Positions 45,189 through 55,372 of a stretch of 64,000 bases of DNA are shown here, in pieces. The stretch is from contig JAWWUD010000107.1 in assembly GCA_033964015.1 (NCBI GenBank), forward strand, positions 1-64,000, in the 5' to 3' direction. The position numbers and the translations under genes were made by a program. Source of the stretch: Scolanthus callimorphus. Its lineage: Eukaryota > Cnidaria > Anthozoa > Actiniaria > Edwardsiidae. The stretch's first letter is position 1. The number at the start of each line of letters is the position of its first letter. The notes below the pieces were generated by a model that saw only the letters and a list, made by a program, of their open reading frames with translations, ran no database searches and was not told the origin of the DNA.

Positions 45189-45575
45189 TGCCGAAACATC
45201 GCTCGATTCGCCGTCGTAAACGACGGTTTGCTGGCAATCAATACACGAAGCCACGTGGAACAAGTGAAGATGGCGCCAGCGCTAACTAAACAACCAAAGT
45301 CGGCGGTGAACCTATATCTGCTAAAGAACTGAAACTATCTTCGGTCCCAAAGAAGGCAGGGGAAGTGGAATGTTCTCATGAACAAGCCAAAGAATTGGGG
45401 ACAACGACAATAACAGGCTATAGGTTATTCGACATTGAAATTTTGAACAACGTGTTTGCATGTGTTCGATGGAGAATGAGCTAAATGGAGAATGAGCTAA
45501 AAAGAAAGGGATGCGCTTCGAACTTGCGTTTGATCTGCAGTATTTGTGGCTTTGTGCAGAATTCTACAGTTCCAC
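45189..45575 (+). pseudogene. Remnant resembling N-terminus of a Mutator-like transposase-domain protein
   Basis: ATG at 45189: MPKHRSIRRRKRRFAGNQYT, then a stop after 32 codons. In another frame follow GYRLFDIEILNNVFA and, after a 17-bp duplication (TGGAGAATGAGCTAAA repeated near 45469), KRKGCASNLRLICSICGFVQ with a CxxC pair. This matches my recollection of cnidarian proteins annotated with a Mutator-like transposase domain (basic RRF-x-GNQYT start, then zinc-binding segment). It is broken by stops and frameshifts and cut at 45576. Assignment is by resemblance; no search was possible. Confidence 0.45.
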
Positions 45576-45624
45576 AGGGGCCGCGGAGGGGGAGGGGCTG
45601 ATCTAGTAGGGTTATAGCCCTACT

Positions 45625-45930
45625 CCCGGGGGGAGGGGGGAAACTCCCCTTGGGCGGGGGTGCTCGTCGTACCTTTCAGGGTTTAAAATCAGGTCTCTGG
45701 TACCTTTTAAGTGGTAAAATTCGAACACTTGCAATTATTTTCCATATAGGTTCCTGTAGAGAGCAAATCACACTTGTTGGTAGCCTGAATTTCCGACGTA
45801 TTTTCCCTCCCACGAGGGTTGTTGGTACCTTTTAGGGGTCAAATCAACTAAGCAACGCCATGTTTTAGGGGTAAAATCGAAAGTTCCTGATGAGCATCCC
45901 TGTCCCCCCAAAAAGGGAGTCCCCCCAAGG
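45625..45930. mobile_element. Poly-G-tipped MITE, 8-bp TSD GCCCTACT
   Basis: CCCGGGGGGAGGGGGGAAAC at the left, GGGAGTCCCCCCAAGG at the right; GCCCTACT at 45617-45624 and 45931-45938. The interior has TACCTTTCAGGGTTTAAAAT and TACCTTTTAGGGG, as in the truncated copy at 38836. Confidence 0.82.
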
Positions 45931-45938
45931 GCCCTACT

Positions 45939-46930
45939 ACTTTTCCAGAAATCATCATAGCAGAACTCTGCACGCCAAAGGCGCGGAGTGGAGCCATGGG
46001 GCTCCACACAGAACTTTCAGCGGTTCCCAAAAACATCACAGGTTCTTATTTATGCATGCGTTAGTGTTGACCGGTGTACACAACCAATCACATGCCATCT
46101 TGAATCACTGAGTGTGTGCTTCGTCCTCCACATCCAGCACAGTGCGGCGGCATTCGGCTTGGACCCCAAACTGCAAAAACGTTTTGCATTTTGACGCCAA
46201 CTCCCCCAAAAATACATTGATAATCACATAGATTGATCTGGATTCTTTAAAGAAGTAAACAATTAGGGATGCAAGGAGACAAAAGGGACTGAACTAATAG
46301 CGAAATGGGAAAATACTTGCCAACTCTCTGTTGATGGTGTAGCCCGCGATGGAAGAGAAAATCTGTTTTTTCAACTTAATCAATCAGGTTGGGTAACCAT
46401 AAATTCCAGGGTGATCATTTCAAATTTCACTGAAATGTCAGGCTGGGTATCCCAAGCTGGGTGCCTCAAAAGGGATACATTTGTTATAAGAATAAACCAT
46501 GCAGTAAAAAGTGAGGTGTGTATGATTGAGTTCCACTTTTAGGCATTGCCTAAATCTATTTATAATATAGCTACGATATAACGCGCACGAAGGAGATAAC
46601 CCTACACATTCTGCAGGAGAGTTTAACTCTTTATTGTAGAAAATGGTCTACCAAGACTTATTAAAATCTGTTTTTCTGTGAGCGTACAGGTACACAAATG
46701 GGAGGGGCGTAGCCAGGATTTGAGAAGGGCGGGAGGGGGGGTCGGTACAAATGTATGGTGCCCCTTTCCAAATTCTTTCTTGATGTTAACTGTACTGCTC
46801 TTGTAAAACGGTACGGCCGGCCACCCTCTCGTGTTAATTCACTTTCTAAGCGCCAAGGGAAACCCTAGTCTAGCAAAACAGAACGGGCATCTGGACAGAA
46901 TCATCATCATACTACTCTTCCAAGTAGACC
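45939..46930. other. Intergenic DNA with small repeats
   Basis: A short hairpin with GGAGCCATGGGGCTCC lies at 45989-46004. A one-sided GGGGCGTAGCCAGGATTTG fragment occurs at 46703 with ACAAATGTATGGTGCCCC. No coding exon is recognised. Confidence 0.45.
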
Positions 46931-47206
46931 GTTACACCTCTCGATTTTTCTGCCCGCCGGCGGCTGTCTAAAATTGATCGCGTGATCAACTTTTTGTACC
47001 ACGTGACGAGTTGCTTTTGTACCACGTGATCAATGTTTGTGGGCGTAAACTTTGAGAGTTCGTTGTTTTTCTGCATTCCAACGAAGTCTACGCCCAAAAC
47101 GGTTGATCATGTGGTACATAAGCAACCCATCACGTGGTACAAAAAAGTTGATCACGCGATCAATTTTAGACAGCCGCCGGCGGGCAGAAAAATCGAGAGG
47201 TGTAAC
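46931..47206. mobile_element. 276-bp near-perfect foldback
   Basis: GTTACACCTCTCGATTTTTC at the left and its complement at the right, with arms extending about 120 bp (GCCCGCCGGCGGC, GATCGCGTGATCAAC, GTACCACGTGA). Confidence 0.82.
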
Positions 47207-48133
47207 GAGGCTTTTTTTTAGCAAAATGATGCTTGTCCTTTATAGGGGCAGACAATTTGAGGGTTGGGAGACTTTGGTAGTTTTCAAAAATGGAACCACC
47301 CTTTGAAAAATCCTTGATCCGCCACTGAAACCTACGCGATTCTCACAAATCACACAGTAATTCAGGCAAAAACCCTTTTGTGGACAAGATATCTCGTTCA
47401 AAGATTTTGGCGCGTTGCACGAAGCCGCGTAGCGCGCCATTTATAAATAAACACTCGGTTCACAAACAAGAGAGGTTTGACAGCCTTTTTGAGCCCGGTA
47501 TAAAACTTTCGAAATCTATACTAAAAACCAGAGATGTTGGAGCCGAAAAAACGAACACAAACCTGAACAGAAGCAGGATATCTCACCAGTGTGCATGTTT
47601 TTGTTGAAAGGGTTCACATTGAGCTAAGTTCTAATTCAAGCGATTTCTTAAGCGAGGGACAAAGCCGCCATGGAAGTGTCCCACTGAAACTTAAAAAAGA
47701 ACTCAGTTCGCAAGCCGATCATAGACATCGTGACCTAAATAGTTATGTTACAGATTGCTTACAGTTTTGTGCAGGGATAATTCTAATTCAAAAGCTTTGA
47801 CCTGAGAATAATTTTCATTCAAGTTTGAGCAAACGTACACCACTGCCTCGTCGCAGAGCGCGCGCTAAATGGAAATGACACCAGAAAGCAATGATCTAGC
47901 CGATTCCTGTGAAAAATTCACGTAGTGCAAGGGGGAAATTTATCTTAGGCCTACGGCAAACGTCGAACTTCAGTCGCTCTTTTCGAGTTGAACCAAGAAA
48001 GTTCGACTGAAGTAGCAAGGCGTTTGCGCGCATGAGATCGACCTAATTGATTGGGTCGACTCAGAGTTCTGGATCGACGAGCCGTGTCGGGAATCACGAC
48101 TCTGGTACGGCTTGGCGGCAAACGGCGTTCTAA
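47207..48133. other. Unassigned DNA
   Basis: Adjacent open frames at 47380-47607 and 47591-47800 lie in different frames and show no family motif. A hairpin (GTCGAACTTCAGTCG/CGACTGAAG) lies at about 47967-48018. Possibly decayed transposon coding. Confidence 0.4.
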
Positions 48134-48360
48134 GGGGTGTAGCCAGGGGGGGGAACCCCCCTCTCCCGCAGCGGAACCCCCGTCGCCTCTGTTCTAGACC
48201 GACTTACTACTAAAATTGTAAATATTTAATAGACAACAAATAAAAGCTCCAATAAAATGTAGCAAATTTCTTCAAACGCTAGTTTTTTCCCCCGAGATCT
48301 ATGTGAGTTTTATTTTTTGAATTTTGGAACCCCCCCTCTCATAAGTGCTGGCTACGCCCC
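48134..48360. mobile_element. Foldback with GGGGTGTAGCCAGG / CTGGCTACGCCCC ends
   Basis: Ends are inverted; inner GGGGGGGGAACCCCCC and GGAACCCCCCCTCTC flanks. Related to 37083-37519. Confidence 0.65.
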
Positions 48361-48533
48361 TGTATGGGTTTGTTGTGTCAAAACCTGAAAATCGATTCCT
48401 CCCCCTCATCGCAAAAGTCGGTGTCCCCCGGACAGAACATGCGCAATGCGATACGACTCGCAAATACATAATGGCGCCACTAGACTTGCTCCAAGTCGAC
48501 CTCATAGGAGATACCCGAAGCGAGTTAAGCGAG

Positions 48534-48606
48534 TGAGCCCAAGCAAAATAAAAAATTTTAAAGGACTTTGATAACCCAAGCAAAATAAAAAATTTTAAAG
48601 GACTTT
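48534..48606 (+). repeat. 36-bp direct duplication
   Basis: CCCAAGCAAAATAAAAAATT followed by TTAAAGGACTTTGA occurs twice back to back. Confidence 0.85.
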
Positions 48607-48667
48607 GAGAAAGTCTATGGCGTCACATGAAAGTGCCTTTTTATTTGAGAGGCCTAACTTATATTAC

Positions 48668-49196
48668 AGTATTCTCTTAGTGGTTTTCATAAACCCGTGA
48701 AACAAAGTGTAATAGTCAAAGTGTAGTAGTCAAGCGAGCACAAAAGAAAACAAAGAAATTAGAGTGTATTAGTACTAAATACGCTATTACGTGTATTCCA
48801 CGGGTTTATGAAAACCACTCTAAAACAACTGGAAAAAATTCACAACGGACATAGAATATGCAAGTGAATTATATAAACACCAATGAAATACCAGGTGATC
48901 TCCCGCGCGAAAACTTGATATCTTCACACGTGAAAATATCATGTTATTTTCACATGTGAAAATATCACACTTGCCTTTGCTGAATTCTCGATTTTAATAA
49001 AATTTGAATTTGGTACTTCATTGATGTTTATATAATAAACAGAACATTACATGACCGCTTGGAGATACAAATTTTATCTTCTCGTGTTAAAAATTTATCT
49101 CACTTGTTCGCGCGCTGCGCTCACTCGTGAGATAAATGTTCAACACTCGAAGATAAAATTCGTATCTCCGCGCGGCCATGTAATATCCTCTGTTTC
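48668..49196. mobile_element. Three neighbouring foldback elements
   Basis: About 48668-48824: AGTGGTTTTCATAAACCCGTG and complement. About 48862-49033: ATTATATAAACACCAATGAA and TTCATTGATGTTTATATAAT. About 49043-49192: ACATTACATGACCGCTTGGA...and GGCCATGTAAT with GAGATACAAATTTTATCTTC arms around GCGCGCTGCGC. Each is separate, with no coding content. Confidence 0.7.
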
Positions 49197-51242
49197 TAAC
49201 GCAGTCAGACTGGGAGGAGTTCATAACTAGAAACCACCGACAGTTTTCTCCTTTTATTTACGTGGAAACCACCATATATTAAATAACATCCAACAAAGTT
49301 CTGGGCGAGTTTTACAGTATGAAACCTGCTACAAAATCTGCCCGATAGTATCAGAACAAGCCCTGGAGTCAAGGGGGATTTATACACGAATGGGCCATTC
49401 CAGCTAAAACGCATGCGCACCTTGCACGTCGGTAAATGAAGGATATTTTCTGGTCGAACAAACTGTTGAAAAGTACTTGTGGGAGACAGCTTGGCGTTTC
49501 TGAATAAAGAAGAGCGCTTCTAGCTGGAATCGTCCATTCGGCAACGTATATAGAATGACGCTTTGCGCAAGCTTTAGACCTCGTCAGCTCAAAGTGAATG
49601 CCAGCAAACCAATGCGCGTGTTCCTGGTGTAGAACCTTAGTATAGCCGGGTTATTCAGTTTGACAGATAACCGCTGCTAATAGAGTTCTACTTGATCCTA
49701 TCATGACAATTCGATAAGATGCAGGGTTCATCAACGCCATTGTGTCCTCGTGGAACGAGTTTTAGATTAATACTGAACTGAAGAAACAAAACAAAACGCA
49801 GGGATATGTCTAGAGTGATCAAATTCACTGTATAACAGAGACGATTTGCACAAGACATCTTCCCATAATACTAGTGCTCTACTGTTTGAATTAGCGTCAC
49901 CTGTATTCACGTGTTATGCCAAACTAGGGCACGCTTCCGACACCATGCATGCTGGCATGTTGCCCCGCAAGTGGCTATTGGGAGACACGGAGAGTATTGA
50001 AGCTCGTATGGCTCGTGATGCACAGCAATGTCTCCTTAAGGAAGTATGTTTACTGTGCGGCTACCTCTACACGGCCACAGCATAACATCCTTGTCATTTA
50101 CACCTTTTGTACCATGTGTGCCGCATAACTATTTGTTGTAGCCCGCGATGCGTCATATGAGAGCTCTTTACGAGCCAAAACATCAAATACAGGGGTCAAA
50201 TTGACTCTAATGATGTACTATAGGCCACAAATAGTTAGGCGTCACAGATGGTGCAACCTCTTCTGAAATAAGTGTATACAAGTCGCAACTAAAGCCTTTT
50301 CGGCATAAAATACAAGTCTAGGTTTGACAATGATTGATATTTCAGTTCATACTTTCTCAATTTAAAGAGAAAATTGAGTTTGCGATGTCTCAACAAAGGC
50401 AATTTCTTTTGTCCTGTACTAGCATTCTGATTGGCTAACGTCTTTCAAGGTAACCCGGTTGAATCAGTCGCACTGCAAGCAAAACAGTGCAGGTAGCCTG
50501 TGTCCCTAGCTTAGCCTCACCATAAACTCTGCGTGGTGCACATCCGTAAGCAATGACTCCTTATTATAAATGTATGGAATGAACACCACGTAAAGTTACA
50601 AGTGAATAAAAGCATCTTTGCATAGTGACACGAGCTACCACTGACATGACATACACATGAAAACTTCACTCTAGACCAAGGATTTCAAAAAGAAGAGCCC
50701 ATTCTCATACTTTGTGTGTAGCTAAGAACATAGGAAAGGACTCCTGGACAAGAAGGCAATAACCTAAGTCAGCTTATTATTAATTTATCGCCAAATCCTG
50801 AGCGCTTCAAAGAAGCCTTAGGAGCCACCTAGATCTCAAATCTGACCGCCTGTTGTGCATACATATCCATTGGAGGTAGCACTATATATTAAAGTGAAGT
50901 GATAGGTCATACATGATAGGGCACTTATTCACCCACGATTCAAATCCTGGCAAGAGATATGTCATTTTTAGAAAGGTGTGCCAACTACAAACACTATATT
51001 TGCGGCACTATGAAATGCAAGTATAGGAAAATAAGCTGAGAAAGAAGGCTTCCATGTTGAGATTCTTTGCGAATGAATCTATACAAATATCTTATCTGTT
51101 ATTTAGGTATCTAACTTGTATTAACCATTATATGGAATGTAGATTCGTATTTGTAGGATTGAATATTCTTTTTTAATATTCTTTGTGAGAAAAACAACAT
51201 TGACGTGTTATTTCAAAATATATCTTATATTTGTGTGGTGCC
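49197..51242. other. Unassigned DNA with one unexplained short ORF
   Basis: The frame 49846-50085 (79 codons, plus) has fairly balanced amino-acid composition (…RMARDAQQCLLKEVCLLCG) and codes across GC-richer DNA than its surroundings. No domain is recognised and no splice or promoter context is clear. It could be a transposon fragment. GTAGCCCGCGATG at 50139 recurs at 46338. Confidence 0.35.
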
Positions 51243-51375
51243 ACTTAGGCCTTGTACATACCCCGGCCTAATCATGAGCCGTTCCTAATGCAAATGAGAA
51301 ATTTCTATTGTCTAAGTTTATCTGCATTAGGAACGGCTCATGATTAGATCGGCATATGTACTAACCCTAAGTGAG
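51243..51375. mobile_element. Short foldback with 26-bp perfect stem
   Basis: CTAATCATGAGCCGTTCCTA and complement (core 51269-51346) with outer CACTTAGG...GTACATA arms. Confidence 0.7.
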
Positions 51376-51539
51376 GCTACCTTGTTACTCTGATAGTCTA
51401 CATTACATTATGGCTCGTCTGCAAGCTAATTGTCGTGCATTATGCTTGAACTGGCTGATCCACTGCAGAACCCTGGAAAGAAGATTACAGAGGTTCACGT
51501 TACTACAGGGGCGGAGGATCTCAATCATCCCCCTCTATT

Positions 51540-53513
51540 CGACAACATAACATATAACATAACTTTATTTATTTAACGTCGATGTCGGCGGAGGCTCATA
51601 ACGTTACTTTACTTTTCCTTTTTCCACTACAGCCTACCCCTCGCAACGAGGATTACTGGCTGGGGATCAGCTAAATATATATACAAAACAAGGTAAACAG
51701 AAAGGGAAAAATAAATAAATGAACATCAGTTAAACTGGATTGTGATTTAAGTGGCCTATCTGGTTTCTAAAAGAGTCTAATGAGCAGTTTTCACAAAAAA
51801 TAGAGGCGGGCAGATTGTTCCACTGAATGATCGTCCTTGGAAAAAGGAGAGATATTGGGCAATTCCAGGAAATAAAGGTACCCCCCCCCCCCCCCCACGG
51901 GCGGCATTTGGAAATTCCGAAGGCATGGGGGGTTTAAGAGCTCGGAATTCTGATTGCAAGGGGGGGTTTTCGGAGCTGGATTTCTTGTCACAAGGGGGGG
52001 TCTGAAGATGCCCAACTTCTGAAGGAGTTCGCGTGTTTTTTAGCTAAAATAGCGTTTTCAGAAAGAAAATAACGTCATTTCACGCGCGGAAAAACAGTCT
52101 TCGCCGCCATTCGATAGATAGAGAATGCTTGCCAGTTCGTACTTGTCCCCTCTAAGACAGAATCTTCATAATTTTCTACTGATTTCGACTGTTAGTTCAA
52201 TCACGCAGCAGGTTCAACTTTGTACAATCACACATTGAAATTAATATAAAGGATGTTGGCGATGCGGGATAAGTTCAGCTTGCATGGACGCGCAACTTTC
52301 ACCAAAACCCGCCGCAACTTTCCCTAACATATCTAATGAAATCCCGGAACAACACGGTATAGTTTAATAAACGTTTCTCAAAAATGGTACATGTAATATG
52401 CATGTTGAATAACATGTTTTTCTTTTACTCCTTTTTAGAGTTTCTATATGGGTTTTTCTTAAGCCTCAAATACTCCTTTTTAGAGTTTCTATATGGGTTT
52501 TTCTTAAGCCTCAAATATTCGAAGATCCGCAAAAAGTAACAACTAGGCTTTCAGCTTGGTCTTGCTCATTCTAATGTGTTTTCCTATTGGTTATATTGTT
52601 TTAGAAATCGATTTGAAAATGTGTGTTGCAAGTAAATAGCTTCCACACTTCATTTGAAATGTCTATTCCCCCATTTCACGATCGAATGGCGAAAGTCTCA
52701 ACTTTTTCCGTGATAATATCATCCGATTCTTTGCCCTACAATTCAAATCTTACAAAATAGCCAGTTAGCTACTAGTTTTAAACACGCTAAAAATTTAGAG
52801 CTCATATTCAGTGGATGTTGTGAAAGCCGGTGGTATTTTTTTCTTCAAAATCAAACTATCATGCTCTGTATTAATATTCTCAAACAAGATTATGCGCTTT
52901 TGTGTTTTCTTTACTTTGCAAATTTAATAAATTCCCGCAACAACCCCCGCAAATTTTTACTTTTTCTCGCAATAATAAACAAGGTGGTGATTATTTGGGT
53001 TCGGAGGGGAGGGGGTGGTAAAAGTTGAAATTTCTGAAGGGGAGGGGGTTTAACCTACCCGGAATTCTATATGCATGGGGGGGTAAACCATTTTGGAAAT
53101 TCTGGATGCATGGGGGGGTCAAAAACTAGTGCCGCCCGTAGGGGGGGTACCTTTATTTTCTGGAATTGCCCATTCGGAGGTTAAGCTTGTTTGGAGAGGT
53201 ATGAAGGATTCCGGGTGAGATCTTCTGGTTTTCCGTGTAACATGGCGGAGGAGATCCTTTGAGCTAACAGCGACAAGTCCGCGCGAGGATCCCACACACT
53301 TAAGCAGTACTCAATCTTGGGACGGACAAGGCCATTATAAGCTTTCGCCTTTAACGATGGTGAATTTACTCGGAGGTTTCTCTTAAGGAAGCCAAGCGTG
53401 CGGTTTGCCTTAGCTGTTATCTCCTCAATATGTCGGTTCCATTTAAGATCTTTAGAGATCTGTACACCGAGATATTTCGTTAGCTGAGTGCAGTATAAAA
53501 AAATAGAGTTCAT
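51540..53513 (-). pseudogene. CR1/L2-like LINE 3' part, split by a 1.3-kb foldback
   Basis: Minus strand from 53513: LTKYLGVQISKDLKWNRHIEE, ANRTLGFLKRNLRV, GLVRPKIEYCLSVWDP (the RT thumb region). The foldback at 51857-53171 interrupts it. Then from 51856 downward comes the typical C-terminus (RTIIQWNNLPASIF, LDSFRNQIGHL), followed by a 3' UTR with CCCTCGCAACGAGG-type sequence ending near 51540 in ACATAACATATAACATAAC. 5'-truncated, inactive. Confidence 0.75.
51857..53171. mobile_element. 1315-bp foldback with 3-bp ATT duplication inside the LINE
   Basis: Starts GGGCAATTCCAGGAAATAAA then GGTACCCCCC; ends with the complement (GGGGGGGTACCTTTATTTTC, TGGAATTGCCC). ATT flanks at 51854-51856 and 53172-53174. 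TGCCGCCCGT/ACGGGCGGCA lies inside. Within are direct repeats (for example CTCCTTTTTAGAGTTTCTAT at 52429 and 52471). No coding region is recognised. Same family as 23068-23261. Confidence 0.75.
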
Positions 53514-54917
53514 TGTATTGCCAGCAAGTGCGTGTTTTTTTCAACAAAACACGAAATTAGAGTCTCTAACACTTTTAAATATACAATCTGATTTCACGAC
53601 GTGGACCTGCGTGAAGAGTATCAGAATGATTTCCCTGACTAGACTCAAAATCAATTACAACTTTTACTTCAAATGCAAGTATTTTAGTTGAATTCAGAAT
53701 ATATAACGCACTCGCAACGTTTGATGTCGCTAGGTAACAGACAATCACGTGATCAGTTTTAACCAATGGGGTCCGCGCATTTTGTCCAGTGAACAAAGAT
53801 TGTATATTAAGGAGGCTGCCTACAATTTTTTCTGCCCTCAACACCCAATCTTTGTATGCCTGCTGTTCAGGCTCAAAAACCTGTACCAGTCTGAACTTTC
53901 ACATGGTTACCCTGGAGGTTTTGAACTTTATTTTAGTGTGCATTTTGTTGTGATCGGAGTTGCTATAGCAACGTTATAACCACACCCTTGTTTATAATTA
54001 GCAGCCATCAGACGCGTTGCGCGACCTAAACTTTTAAAATGATACCCCTCGCACTAATCCCTGAGTAGCTAACATTAATCACAGCAAGTTTGGAGAGAAT
54101 TCATTGGGCCGATTTTGTGTTACTCGAACAGACTTTTTCAGCCTCCAAAATGTCAAAGTTAATTATGCCGCAAAGTATTTCCTTGAAAAATAATGGCTAA
54201 TATCTGCGGAATTAAGAAATCCTTGCCACCCGAATAATCTATAAACCCAAGGCAATGTACCAGCCAAATTTCACTTCTTAGAATGCTTCCGATTTTGTTT
54301 GGCATGTGTTCAAGCAAACTGAAAAATTTGAGAAACTATATTATAAATCCTACGTTTGTTATAAAATTTACACTTTTCGCCTCTGACAAAAATCTCATAT
54401 GTTAATGTTTTTGATACTTCCGTAAATTAATCTTGAATATATACCAAAAATAACCCTCCAAGTCTCGAGTTCATTGAAGTATTTAAGGCACCGAGAAAAA
54501 ATGCTTAACTTCACCACTCTTTCGGTTTGCTCGAGCCAGTTTTTGTCATTGTACTTTGTTTTCTCCTGTTGTAGCTTTCACGTGGTTTTCCCTGTAATCA
54601 GTGAAGCGAACTACACCTTTGCTGTTGTGTATTTCCAGCGCTAGCTGGTCTTTTGACACATAAATAAAGGTGATTGATTGAGCTGTTAGGACTCGTGCGT
54701 CATTTATAACATAACTGCTCAATTCTGAGTGGTAAATTTTATAACCAAAAATAAAGAATGGCTCACTTGCTAAACAGCCAAAAGTTTCTGTTTTTAAGTC
54801 TGTATTTTTCCCGCTGCATGCTTTCCTGCACATAACTAACTGCTCAACTCAATTCAGAGAAATGATCTTAAAAGAAAATCTGGTGTGCATATTGATACTT
54901 GGTCCCTAAAGTAGTAC
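53514..54917. other. Unassigned AT-rich DNA downstream of LSM14
   Basis: Contains a 95-codon minus-strand frame (54546-54833) with CLASEPFFIFGYKIYHSE; no known motif. No gene is supported. Confidence 0.4.
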
Positions 54918-55155
54918 AGGCTAATAGGCCATTTGCACTAACTTGGGTCACGTGACCCAAATCCCATACATTCTGAATAAAATCTTGAAAATTCAACTCG
55001 CTGCCATTTGCTCTGGGTTAGAGATTTTAAGCTGAAACTTGAGTTTCTGACTCATATCAATTGGTTCTTTGTATTTCTGGAATTGATTTTGACAAAACAT
55101 CTCGTTAAGAGGTAGTTGGGGTCACGTGACCCAGTTAGTGTAAGTGGCCTATTGC
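54918..55155. mobile_element. Foldback MITE 3' of LSM14 (GGGTCACGTGACCC family)
   Basis: AATAGGCCATTTGCACTAAC at the left and GTTAGTGTAAGTGGCCTATT at the right, with GGGTCACGTGACCC near both ends; same family as 34659-34889. Confidence 0.8.
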
Positions 55156-55372
55156 TGTGCATTATGCTCGAAGTGGAACAAAATGCTCTAGAGCAAAACA
55201 GAATTTGCTTAAATTCACACAAACTCAAAGAGTAATGGACAGGGCTTCCCTTTTGTGGCACTTTTTGTGATCCTGTACACAGAGGCAGATATTTAGGAAA
55301 TCAAACTCACCACTGCTGGACCATTCGGGAGATTCTGTTGTAGCTTGGAGGTGTCATTATCCAGAGGGTAGT

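Noticed and set aside
49846..50085. 79-codon ORF as a host gene
   Set aside because: No recognised domain, no flanking exons or promoter; recorded only as unassigned.
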